A DNA stretch of 64,000 nt from JBBITI01 sp963735055 (lineage in GTDB: Bacteria > Chloroflexota > Dehalococcoidia > Dehalococcoidales > UBA2162), in assembly GCA_963735055.1 (NCBI GenBank), contig CAVTJN010000017.1:124001-188000 (forward strand). Reading direction: 5' to 3'. Under the pieces are notes generated by a model. That model was not told where the DNA came from, did not search any database, and worked only from the letters and a program-made list of their open reading frames with translations. A program made the translations under genes and the position numbers. Of this stretch, positions 9,389-16,517 are shown piece by piece; the first letter of the stretch is position 1; every line of letters starts with the position of its first letter.

Positions 9389-9610
9389 CTACTTCTTCTT
9401 GGCCCTCTTTGACAGTTCACTGAGCTGACTGTGAATCCCGTCCACCCGGTCGCGCAGCTTGGCTACCTTGTCCAGGGCCTCGGCGAGGGCAAACGAATCG
9501 TAATGTCCCGTCTTGCTGAGCCGGCCAAGAAGCTCCTGCTGGTTCCCCATCTCGGCAAGGCACTCCCGCATATCCAGTTCGCATTGCTGGAGGATCTGTT
9601 CGTCGTTCAT
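9389..9610 (-). CDS. Small coiled-coil protein, 73 aa
   Basis: A 73-aa, charged, almost wholly helical protein ending in KRAKKK. Heptad-like hydrophobic spacing (LAEALDKVAKLRDRVDGIHSQL) suggests a coiled coil. AGGAG precedes the ATG at 9610 with slightly long spacing. It converges on the FAD oxidoreductase gene and diverges from heliorhodopsin. No family recognised. Confidence 0.6.
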   Translation of the reverse strand: MNDEQILQQCELDMRECLAEMGNQQELLGRLSKTGHYDSFALAEALDKVAKLRDRVDGIHSQLSELSKRAKKK

Positions 9611-9712
9611 GGTGCCCCAACTCCTGTTCCAGTATGGCCGGTCCTCACCGTCAGAGGCATCGGGCCTAACAGCAATAATAGTCCAAAAAGCCGCCGTTCA
9701 ACCATTTGCGAC

Positions 9713-9741
9713 TTGACTTCTCAACCGGCCGCTCGTAGCAT
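9713..9741 (+). promoter_or_regulatory. Promoter of heliorhodopsin gene
   Basis: TTGACT, 17 bases, TAGCAT, 40 bases before the heliorhodopsin ATG. Confidence 0.6.
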
Positions 9742-9781
9742 ATTGCCAGATCAGTCCGGAAACGCAATAAGGAGGGACACC

Positions 9782-10549
9782 ATGTCTGCTGACCGGTCCA
9801 CCGTACTGCAGCTCAAGCGGCTGCGCACTTGGAACATCGTTGTCGGCCTGATTCTGGCAGTTCAGGCTATCTTCATGGCCGTACTCACCAACAGCTTCGC
9901 TCTGCCTGTGACGGCCACCTTCATGGCTGGACCCCCGGGCACCCCACCCCAACTCCACCACCTCTTCGATATCCCAACGGGTTGGGGAGTGTTCGCCTTT
10001 CTCGCCATTTCGGCCGCTGCCCTGCTCATTATCGCCTCACCTGCGGTCTTCCCCTGGTACACCCGGAATCTACTCCAGCACCGCAACTACGGGCGCTGGA
10101 TCGAGTATTTCTTCAGCTCGTCGATCATGATCGTGTTGATTTCGCAGATCACCGGCGTCAGCGACATCGCCGCGCTTTTGTCCATCTTCGGCATCAACGC
10201 CTGCATGATTCTCTTCGGGGCTCTGCAGGAGAAGTACGAGGCGCCCGGCAGGCCGAACTGGCTGCCTTTCTGGTTTGGCAGCTTTGCCGGCATAATCCCC
10301 TGGATCGCCATCGTGATCTACGTCCTGGCGCCCGGCCTCACCGTGTCGCCGCCCGGTTTCGTCTATGGCATCATTATTTCGCTTTTCATATTCTTCAACT
10401 GCTTCGCCGTCAACATGGTCCTGCAGTATAAGAAGGTTGGGCCCTGGCGTGACTACCTGTACGGCGAGAAGGTGTACATCATTCTCAGCCTCACCGCCAA
10501 AGCGTTGCTGGCGTGGCAGGTCTTCTTCCCGGTGCTGACCGTGAAGTGA
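9782..10549 (+). CDS. Heliorhodopsin
   Basis: A 255-aa integral membrane protein with seven hydrophobic segments. The last helix holds the retinal Schiff-base lysine at K240 in YIILSLTAKALLAW, and the third holds the counterion glutamate E108 in RWIEYFFS; both positions are within one residue of the reference heliorhodopsin 48C12. Other family signatures are FWFGSFAGIIPWI, LQYKKVGPW and YLYGEKVY. Heliorhodopsins are light-absorbing proteins with inverted topology and slow photocycles; most do not pump ions and are thought to be sensory or to regulate neighbours. The ATG follows GGAGG and its own promoter. A 94-aa coiled-coil protein follows with a separate promoter. No carotenoid cleavage enzyme is in the window, so the retinal source is unknown. 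Confidence 0.93.
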   Translation: MSADRSTVLQLKRLRTWNIVVGLILAVQAIFMAVLTNSFALPVTATFMAGPPGTPPQLHHLFDIPTGWGVFAFLAISAAALLIIASPAVFPWYTRNLLQHRNYGRWIEYFFSSSIMIVLISQITGVSDIAALLSIFGINACMILFGALQEKYEAPGRPNWLPFWFGSFAGIIPWIAIVIYVLAPGLTVSPPGFVYGIIISLFIFFNCFAVNMVLQYKKVGPWRDYLYGEKVYIILSLTAKALLAWQVFFPVLTVK

Positions 10550-10621
10550 GTAGGGTTGGCCTCGCCGGCTCCTTCCGCCTCAACTCGACCGGTCGAATGT
10601 GGGGCTGACTGTGCCGCCACC

Positions 10622-10651
10622 TTGACAGGTGAGGGCCGGAGATTGTAGTCT
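10622..10651 (+). promoter_or_regulatory. Promoter of 94-aa coiled-coil gene
   Basis: TTGACA, 18 bases, TAGTCT, 66 bases before the ATG at 10718. Confidence 0.55.
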
Positions 10652-10717
10652 TGTGCATTCAGCGGGACGGACGGCCTCAAGCCTGTCCAAAGCGCCTGGC
10701 GGGAGAAGGAGGCATCA

Positions 10718-11002
10718 ATGATCGGCAAACGTGACCAGGAAAAAGAACCTACCAGCATCAGCACGGAGGACTACCGTGCTTCGATGAAGCGGATGATCCA
10801 GAAGGAAGTGGGCGACATCCTTGACGAGGAACTTCGGATCGCCTCGAAGGAAATCATCGAGGCTCAGCGGACCGCCATCAGAGAGACCCTCCAGGAGCAC
10901 CGCCTGGTCATAAACGCGGTGGTAGAAGAGGAAAAGAGGACTATTCGCGCCCGCGTTGACGAACTGAAGCGATCGATCATCAAGCTGGGGATGACACAAT
11001 AG
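10718..11002 (+). CDS. Coiled-coil protein, 94 aa, downstream of heliorhodopsin
   Basis: A strongly charged, helical protein with long Glu/Lys/Arg-rich heptads (KEIIEAQRTAIRETLQEHR, then VDELKRSIIKL). GAAGGAGG precedes the ATG at 10718. It lies 168 bases behind the heliorhodopsin with its own promoter, so the two may be co-regulated or simply adjacent. No membrane segment, enzyme motif or recognised family. Confidence 0.65.
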   Translation: MIGKRDQEKEPTSISTEDYRASMKRMIQKEVGDILDEELRIASKEIIEAQRTAIRETLQEHRLVINAVVEEEKRTIRARVDELKRSIIKLGMTQ

Positions 11003-11033
11003 TCCAGCCCAACCGGGCGATTGGCCCCGGAGC

Positions 11034-11417
11034 TCAACTGGGGTCTAACTTGAACCAGTGTCCGTCTTGCGTATAGGGCTGCACCGTGGGCGCAGACCAT
11101 TTGATGCCGGGCCAAGAAAGAGTTGCGTCAATAACGAAGCCGGTCTCAAGGTCGAAGGTGTAGGTAGCTTTGGGTGTCCCGTCGATGAGCGAGACCAGGT
11201 CGCCTGAAGTAGTGGGCCAAGCGTCGTTCTGGCCACGATAGGCCAGTGCCGCCGTCTTCACATTGGCCAGCTCGGTGCGGGCGGCAGCCAGGGAGCCGGT
11301 ACCCACGAAGCCCGACACATTAGGGACGACCATGCCCGCCAGCAGACCCAGGATGCCGATCACCACCAGTATCTCGATCAGCGTGAAGCCCGCTTGTCCC
11401 GATCTCAGCCTCTTCAT
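11034..11417 (-). CDS. Type IV prepilin / type II secretion pseudopilin
   Basis: Starting at the ATG at 11417 (GGAGG just upstream) gives a short basic leader, MKRLRSGQAG, cut before FTLIEILVVIGILGLLAG, the canonical prepilin peptidase site with N-methylated Phe and Glu at position 5. The mature 117-aa protein has the hydrophobic spine helix and a small globular domain. It would be processed at the cytoplasmic membrane and assembled into a pilus or pseudopilus; no assembly genes are nearby. An in-frame upstream ATG at 11459 with its own GGAGG would add 14 residues and is less likely because the leader would be too long. Confidence 0.88.
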   Translation of the reverse strand: MKRLRSGQAGFTLIEILVVIGILGLLAGMVVPNVSGFVGTGSLAAARTELANVKTAALAYRGQNDAWPTTSGDLVSLIDGTPKATYTFDLETGFVIDATLSWPGIKWSAPTVQPYTQDGHWFKLDPS

Positions 11418-11780
11418 GCCTGCCTCCTTGTCTGAGTCCATCCCAGATAACATACTCATCGTCCGGTCGCCTGCCTCCTCACCGGTTGCGCCTGAACCAC
11501 CTTGGTTCCCCCTTGACCAATCCGCCGCTCAGACCCCGTCCCCGGAGGCCGGACGGTAACCCGCCAGCGAACCATTGTTACCTGTCTTCCGGTTGCCCGG
11601 CGGGCCAAGCTCGGGATCGAGTAGTTAAATAGTACGGGTTGTTCCGTATCGTGACAAGATACCCTAAAGTACTCAATATTCACCTTTCCCCCCGTTTGCG
11701 CAGGCTAGTACTTTTTTCCCATAGTTGTTGTCTTGATCGTAGAGGGTGCGTTTCAAGGCGGGGAATCGTCCGGCGCCGTC
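11418..11780. other. Long 5' leader of pilin gene and flanking intergenic DNA
   Basis: No gene is seen in these 363 bases. The promoter at 11629-11657 implies an untranslated leader of about 200 bases. On the minus strand it contains a GGTAAC...GTTACC pairing around a 15-base loop and several GC-rich inverted repeats, so a structured regulatory leader is possible. It lacks the conserved core of the GEMM-I c-di-GMP riboswitch. Confidence 0.4.
11629..11657 (-). promoter_or_regulatory. Promoter of pilin gene
   Basis: On the minus strand TTGTCA, 17 bases, TACTAT, about 210 bases before the pilin ATG. Confidence 0.5.
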
Positions 11781-12548
11781 TTAGGCGACGGTGGTCACCA
11801 CCGGGCCGCTGCGCTTTTCTTGATCCCGGTACCGCCCGTGCTCACGCAAGTGCGACTGAACGTCGACGAACGTCTTGAGCAGAATCAGGATCAGCAGGGC
11901 GGCCGCCGGCGAGCCCAGGGCCATCACGACGAAGCCGCCGAAAAGAATAGTCACGTGCAGCAGGACGACGCGGCTGTAGGGCTGACCCATGAGGTCCCTG
12001 AGAGCGGCCCGCTTGTACTCGCCTTTCCCGATGTAGTTAACCACGAACGATATGACGTGGCTTAGCAACAAGGCAAGGAAAGCCCAACCGATCCGGTAGC
12101 CGGCAATGGCGTCGGCCACCGAGGTTGTGTCCGGAAAGCCGGAATCGGCGGTGGCATAGCCGCCGAACAGCATGAATACGAATACGCCGTGGACCAGAGT
12201 AAACATGCCGTAGTGAACGCAGAAGAAGGGGATCATGACTATCTTCGCCGCCCAGGCGGCCGGTTCGGCAGGTGACGCCACCAGCATCTTGAAGACGTTG
12301 AATACGCCGACCACGACGTTCTCCATCCAGAAGAGCAGCAGAATGGGGAACACCGGCCAATGCAGGAGAAACACGCCGTACAACGGCACCAGGTTGGCCA
12401 CTATCAGGGCGAGGACCGATGCCGTCAGGATCTGGGTGCGGTCGGGTTTGAGCCACGCCAGCCGGTTCAGGGTGCTCCCTCCAAAGGTCGCGCGACCGGG
12501 TTCAGTTTCGCTCGGTCTCAATGAGCACCGTGCCGTAGGAACGGCCAA
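11781..12548 (-). CDS. DUF6498-like integral membrane protein
   Basis: About 240 aa with five or six hydrophobic segments (for example TASVLALIVANLVPLYGVFLL and VVLLHVTILFGGFVVMALG). The PVFPILLLFWMENVVVGVFNVFKM segment is typical of the DUF6498 family of uncharacterised membrane proteins. The first 28 residues of the longest frame are polar and unlike the rest, so the true start may lie downstream near 12470, where GGGAGC precedes a CTG codon. Function unknown; no operon partner. Confidence 0.68.
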   Translation of the reverse strand: MAVPTARCSLRPSETEPGRATFGGSTLNRLAWLKPDRTQILTASVLALIVANLVPLYGVFLLHWPVFPILLLFWMENVVVGVFNVFKMLVASPAEPAAWAAKIVMIPFFCVHYGMFTLVHGVFVFMLFGGYATADSGFPDTTSVADAIAGYRIGWAFLALLLSHVISFVVNYIGKGEYKRAALRDLMGQPYSRVVLLHVTILFGGFVVMALGSPAAALLILILLKTFVDVQSHLREHGRYRDQEKRSGPVVTTVA

Positions 12549-12693
12549 GAATCGAGAATCCCGATTGTACCTTATCCCTGGTCGAGATCGTCACCCTGCC
12601 ACCGCTAACATGGCGGCCCTGATAATCTTCACTGCGATAGTCCTTCTCGCTGGTAGATCTTTGATGGTCGGATGGTATTGTACGCGACGGCTT

Positions 12694-13464
12694 TCAGGGA
12701 TGCAAGGTGCGGGGCGGCTCCGCGCTGGCCTGATCCGGGGCGCCGCAGTAAATGCACGCCGGGTTGCGCTTGATGGTCAATGAGGTGAACCCCGCCCGCA
12801 GACCGCTGTAGACCAGTAACTGGTTGGTCAGCAACTGGCCCACGCCGAGGACGTACTTGACAACCTCGGTGGCTTCGAGGACGCCCACAATGCCTGTGGT
12901 CACGGCGATAACCGGGAACTTCTCCTCTGGAAAACTGCCCCGATATATGCAGCCGAGGCACGGAGTCTTGCCCGGTACAATAGTGGTCACCCTTCCTTCG
13001 AAACCGTAGACCGCGCCATGGACGAACGGAATGCCGCTCTTCAATGCGGCGCTGTTCAGTAACAGCCGGGCGTCGAGGTTGTCGAGGCCGTCAAGGATAA
13101 TGTCGTACCCTGCAATGAGATGGGGCGCATTCCCCGCGTCGATCGTCTCGGCCACTGTTTCCACTTCGATCCGGTCGTTGAATTGACGCAACTTTTCGCC
13201 GGCGGAGTCGACCTTGTGCCGGCCGATGTCCTTCTTCCAGTGCAGTATCTGCCGGTTGAGATTGCTTAGCTGAACCACGTCGCGGTCGATCAGCCGGATG
13301 GTGCCGATCCCGACCGCGGCCAGGTACAGTGCCGCCGGGGTGCCGAGACCCCCGATGCCGGCAATGACGACGCGCGCTTTCTTGAGCTTCTCCTGACCTT
13401 CCTCGCCGATTCCCCGGACCAGAATCTGACGGTCATAACGCTCCCTTTCTTCATCCGTCAACAT
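12694..13464 (-). CDS. ThiF/MoeB-family E1-like adenylyltransferase
   Basis: A 256-aa protein that would adenylate the C-terminal glycine of a ubiquitin-like sulfur carrier (ThiS/MoaD type). It has the nucleotide-binding GIGGLGTPAALYLAAVG, the RYDRQI start of MoeB/ThiF proteins, DRDVVQLSNLNRQ, the DGLDNLDAR metal-binding segment, and two zinc-binding CxxC pairs (CLGC and CIYC). It lacks the C-terminal rhodanese domain seen in some MoeB/MOCS3 proteins. No carrier protein gene is adjacent, so molybdopterin, thiamine or cysteine-linked sulfur transfer cannot be separated; the molybdopterin enzyme at 16.5 kb makes MoeB plausible. Confidence 0.85.
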   Translation of the reverse strand: MLTDEERERYDRQILVRGIGEEGQEKLKKARVVIAGIGGLGTPAALYLAAVGIGTIRLIDRDVVQLSNLNRQILHWKKDIGRHKVDSAGEKLRQFNDRIEVETVAETIDAGNAPHLIAGYDIILDGLDNLDARLLLNSAALKSGIPFVHGAVYGFEGRVTTIVPGKTPCLGCIYRGSFPEEKFPVIAVTTGIVGVLEATEVVKYVLGVGQLLTNQLLVYSGLRAGFTSLTIKRNPACIYCGAPDQASAEPPRTLHP

Positions 13465-13564
13465 TGTCGCTTCGCCCTCGTTCTCCTGGATGCTCCGAGA
13501 TCGCGCGTGACCGCTCGAGAGGATCGAGAGGAGTCAACCCCGGCCATACGGCATGCTGGACTCC

Positions 13565-14041
13565 TCAAAGCCGCGGTTCTTCCACCCTCTGCGCTGGTGG
13601 TGTCTTCTCCATCCGGGCCAGCTTTCCGCCGAGTTCCCTGCATTGCGTCAGCACTTCCTGGGTGGGCTGCCGGGTGGCAAGAACGCTCTCGAACGCCTTG
13701 TTCATCTTGAGACCGTTGCAGATACTGTCCACACTTTCGATACCCTTCGCCCCCCCGCCCCCCTTGCTCCCAAAGGTCACGTAGGGCTTGTCCCCCATCT
13801 TGTCGCGGACAGTAGCCCAAACACGGTCGAAGAAGTCCTTCACCATACCGGCCATATAACCGAAGTAGTTGGGCGACCCGATGGCCACCACATCGCAGCC
13901 CAGGATGTCTTCAACTCCGGCCTCGGACGCTTTCTTGAGGACAACCGAGCCGCCGGCGGCAACGGCGCCCTCCGATACTGCCTTCGCCATTGCCTCGGTG
14001 TTGCCGCTTTGTGAGTGATAGATAATCAAGACCGTCGCCAT
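13565..14041 (-). CDS. Flavodoxin-family protein
   Basis: About 158 aa. The ATG at 14041 (GGGAGG upstream) gives VLIIYHSQSGNTEAMA, the FMN phosphate loop of flavodoxins and NAD(P)H:FMN oxidoreductases, followed by GSPNYFGYMAGMVKDFFDR and FGSKGGGGA segments typical of WrbA-like and flavodoxin_1 proteins. It is a small electron carrier or FMN-dependent reductase in the cytoplasm. A TATAAT lies at 14072-14077 on the same strand. It lies upstream of the ThiF gene with about a 100-bp gap. Confidence 0.85.
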   Translation of the reverse strand: MATVLIIYHSQSGNTEAMAKAVSEGAVAAGGSVVLKKASEAGVEDILGCDVVAIGSPNYFGYMAGMVKDFFDRVWATVRDKMGDKPYVTFGSKGGGGAKGIESVDSICNGLKMNKAFESVLATRQPTQEVLTQCRELGGKLARMEKTPPAQRVEEPRL

Positions 14042-14071
14042 CGTTCTTTCCTCCCGTCTTTGTCCGGCCCC

Positions 14072-14077
14072 ATTATA
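14072..14077 (-). promoter_or_regulatory. -10 box of flavodoxin gene
   Basis: TATAAT on the minus strand 30 bases before the ATG. No convincing -35. Confidence 0.4.
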
Positions 14078-14168
14078 CACCGAAGTTCTGGGTCACAATA
14101 CGGGCAAACCGCGGCGGCAGACGATAGCGCCTCAGGACGTGTCCGGTGACATGGTGGGCAACTCGAGC

Positions 14169-14197
14169 TTGACAACGATCGTGTTGGGGGCTACACT
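14169..14197 (+). promoter_or_regulatory. Strong promoter for a small RNA or attenuated leader
   Basis: TTGACA, 17 bases, TACACT on the plus strand. The next feature downstream is an intrinsic terminator, then the substrate-binding protein gene. Confidence 0.65.
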
Positions 14198-14203
14198 GGC
14201 CTC

Positions 14204-14318
14204 AAATATTCATTGTAGCAATAGGGCAAGACTCGAATAGTCACTTGCTTGCGCGGAGGCAAGGCGAGCGAGATCAGCACCAGAATTGCCGGTCATGAGT
14301 GGCAGCTGGTGTTTTTTT
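14204..14318 (+). ncRNA. Candidate small RNA or attenuator leader
   Basis: A near-consensus promoter and an intrinsic terminator bracket about 110 bases with no open frame. The RNA would contain two copies of GCAAG (14226-14230 and 14259-14263) that compete for a CTTGC lying between them (14244-14248, overlapping a second at 14248-14252), an arrangement that allows two mutually exclusive hairpins. The peptide/solute-binding lipoprotein gene starts 117 bases after the terminator and has no clear promoter of its own, so a ligand- or protein-controlled leader is as likely as a free small RNA. It matches no riboswitch class I can recognise by eye. Confidence 0.5.
14278..14318 (+). terminator. Intrinsic terminator before substrate-binding protein gene
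   Basis: CACCAG pairs with CTGGTG (14306-14311), with an inner TGCC/GGCA stem, followed by seven T. Confidence 0.65.
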
Positions 14319-14434
14319 GTTTTCTTGTTGGAAATCGTTGGTTCAGGAGGTGGCGACTAGCGGACGATGCCGAATAGACAAGAGCGCCGGCAGTCAATGC
14401 GAGCTGGCAGACCAGTATAGGGAAGGAGGGATCG

Positions 14435-16282
14435 ATGCGAACGAATCTTGTGTGTGTTCGAACATGTTCCTTGGCGGCAGTGGCGCTGATTCTGGCAGCC
14501 TGTGCCCCGGCTGCCACCACCACCGCGCCGGGGACCACGGCGGCCACAACTGCCCCGGTCACCGCCACGACAACGGCCCCGGTGACCACCAAGCCCGCCG
14601 CGGAAAAGCCCCAATATGGCGGCACGCTGAATCGGGTGATGATCTCGGACATCACCAGTTGGGACCAGGGCCTGACCTTCTGCTGAGGGAACGATCCAAT
14701 AAACCTGAGTTTTCAGGACACGTGGGAAGGCGACTGGACCAAAGGACATGCCGGCGGCTACGGTACGGACGTTACTGACTGGCGCGGCCAGTACGACATC
14801 TGGGAGGATAAGGCGGGTACCATCGCCGAGGACACCAAGTGGACGGTGGATGCTGCCAAGAACCAGGGAACCATCGTTTACACGATTCGTCAGGGCATAA
14901 AGTGGGCGCTTAATTCGGTTAGCCCGGCCAGTGTCAAGGTCAACGGGCGACAATTGACGGCTGATGATTTTGCCGCCTACCTGACGCGGGCGACGACCGA
15001 CACCAGGGCTTACCTGTACAAGACCAACGTTGACCTGAGGAAGGCTGTGGTCACCAAGACCGGTCCTTGGGAGGTTAGCGCCACGGTTCCCCTTGATACC
15101 CTGATCACCGCCATATTCCGCTTCGGCGATGCGGTCAAGGTCGCTCCGGTGGAGCTGAAGGATTCTCCTCTGACGGATTGGAGAGATGTCAGTTTCGGAA
15201 CCGGTCCATACATGACGATCGACTATGTGCAGGGCAGCGCGGTCACTCAAATCAGGAATCCCAACTACTGGCGGAAGAACCCGGTGGGCCCGGGTAAAGG
15301 CGACCAGTTGCCGTACATCGAGAAGGTCAAGCACCTGGTCATTCTCGACGCGTCAACCCGGCAGGCCGCCATGCGGACGGGTAAGATTGACGCAATTACC
15401 TATGAACTGGAGGACGCCAACACGTTGAGGAAGCAGATCCCGGGAATGCCGGAGGCAACATCCGGCGAGCCGACGAAACCTGCTTCGTCTCCCGAATCCA
15501 TTGACTTTCCGAATGATCAGTCACCCTTCACCGATATCCGGGTGCGACAGGCTTTGTTCATGGCGACTGACCTGCAGACCATAAACAAGACCCTGTATGC
15601 CGGTCTCGGGGTCCTCGAGTCCTGGCCATGGCAGGGGGTGAAGGGGTACGAACAGCTCCGGGTAGGCATTAATGACGCCGACACGCCGGCAGCGATTAAA
15701 GAGCTCTACACGTACAATCCGGAGAAGGCGAAACAACTCCTCAAGGACGCCGGCTACCCCAACGGCTTCAAGACGCAGGCGCTCCTCATCACCGACTACA
15801 TCGATTTCTGGTCGATCATCAAAGGACAGTGGTCCAAGGTGGGCGTGGAACTCTCGCTCGACGTCCGGGAGCGGGCTGTCTGGATGAACGTTCTGAACGC
15901 AGCGACTTTTCAGGGCCTTACCGATGCGGGAGTGGCATCTGACTCGGCGTTTCACACGACACCCACTTTGACCGGGACCCCATCATCAGCCGCTAATACC
16001 GTCCATCTGAACGACCCCAAGATTGACCAGGCGCTCAAAGATATCCGGACGACGATCCTGGCAAAAGGTATGAAGGCCGGCATAACTCAAGCGAGAGAAT
16101 TGGCGAAGTATGCCGTCGGCCAGGCGTACGCGATACCGGTTCCCTACAACTACAAGTACACGTTCTGGTGGCCCTGGCTGAAGAACTACACCGGCGAGAC
16201 CAGCGTGGGCTACTACAACGTTCCCAACTGGGCGCAGTATGTTTGGGTAGACCAGGACCTCAAGAGATCAATGGGCTACTAG
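14435..16282 (+). CDS. ABC transporter substrate-binding lipoprotein (SBP_bac_5) with one in-frame TGA
   Basis: A 615-codon frame for a family 5 extracellular solute-binding protein (peptide/nickel class). The N-terminus is a lipoprotein signal (AAVALILAACAP, lipid Cys after LAA) followed by a Thr/Pro-rich linker; later segments such as SVKVNGRQLTADDF and VRQALFMATDLQTI are family-typical. Codon 84 is TGA (14684-14686), yet the frame before and after it is continuous and conserved-looking (EGDWTKGHAGGY, YDIWEDKAGTIAEDT), so the stop is the only defect. It may be a TGG-to-TGA error or mutation, or recoding. No permease genes are in the window. GGAGG precedes the ATG at 14435. Confidence 0.8.
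14684..14717 (+). other. In-frame TGA followed by a small hairpin
   Basis: The TGA codon follows TGC. A CCTGA/TCAGG stem with loop GTTT starts 17 bases after it, putting a loop G 22 bases downstream, which fits the loose bacterial SECIS rules. A five-base stem is weak evidence. Confidence 0.25.
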
Positions 16283-16316
16283 ACCGGGCATATTCGGGAC
16301 CGGCCGCAAATGAACG

Positions 16317-16350
16317 CAGGGGGTGGAGGACTCGGAACCTCTACCCCCTG
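16317..16350 (+). terminator. Long stem-loop after substrate-binding protein gene
   Basis: A 13-bp stem with one G-U pair (16317-16329 with 16338-16350) and an 8-base loop, 35 bases after the stop. There is no T-run, so it may protect the 3' end rather than terminate alone. Confidence 0.45.
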
Positions 16351-16517
16351 ACATTGCTTCCCGGCCTGCCACCTTCGTCCGTCTGCTGCGTTCCGCCATA
16401 TCTCCTGATCGTCACCCTGCTGACACGCGCACGTTGATGCCAACCGATCGGTGTTAGGCAGAACGGGTCTGAATACCCGGGTCAGGAATGCTTGTCTGAG
16501 TGGATTGAACGGGGCAG

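Noticed and set aside
11418..11622. GEMM-I c-di-GMP riboswitch before the pilin gene
   Set aside because: A GGTTACCG-like stretch is present, but the conserved GCAAACC and CGCAAAG core is missing.
14357..15334. 325-aa minus-strand frame opposite the substrate-binding protein
   Set aside because: Antisense shadow; the plus strand has a lipoprotein signal and family motifs.
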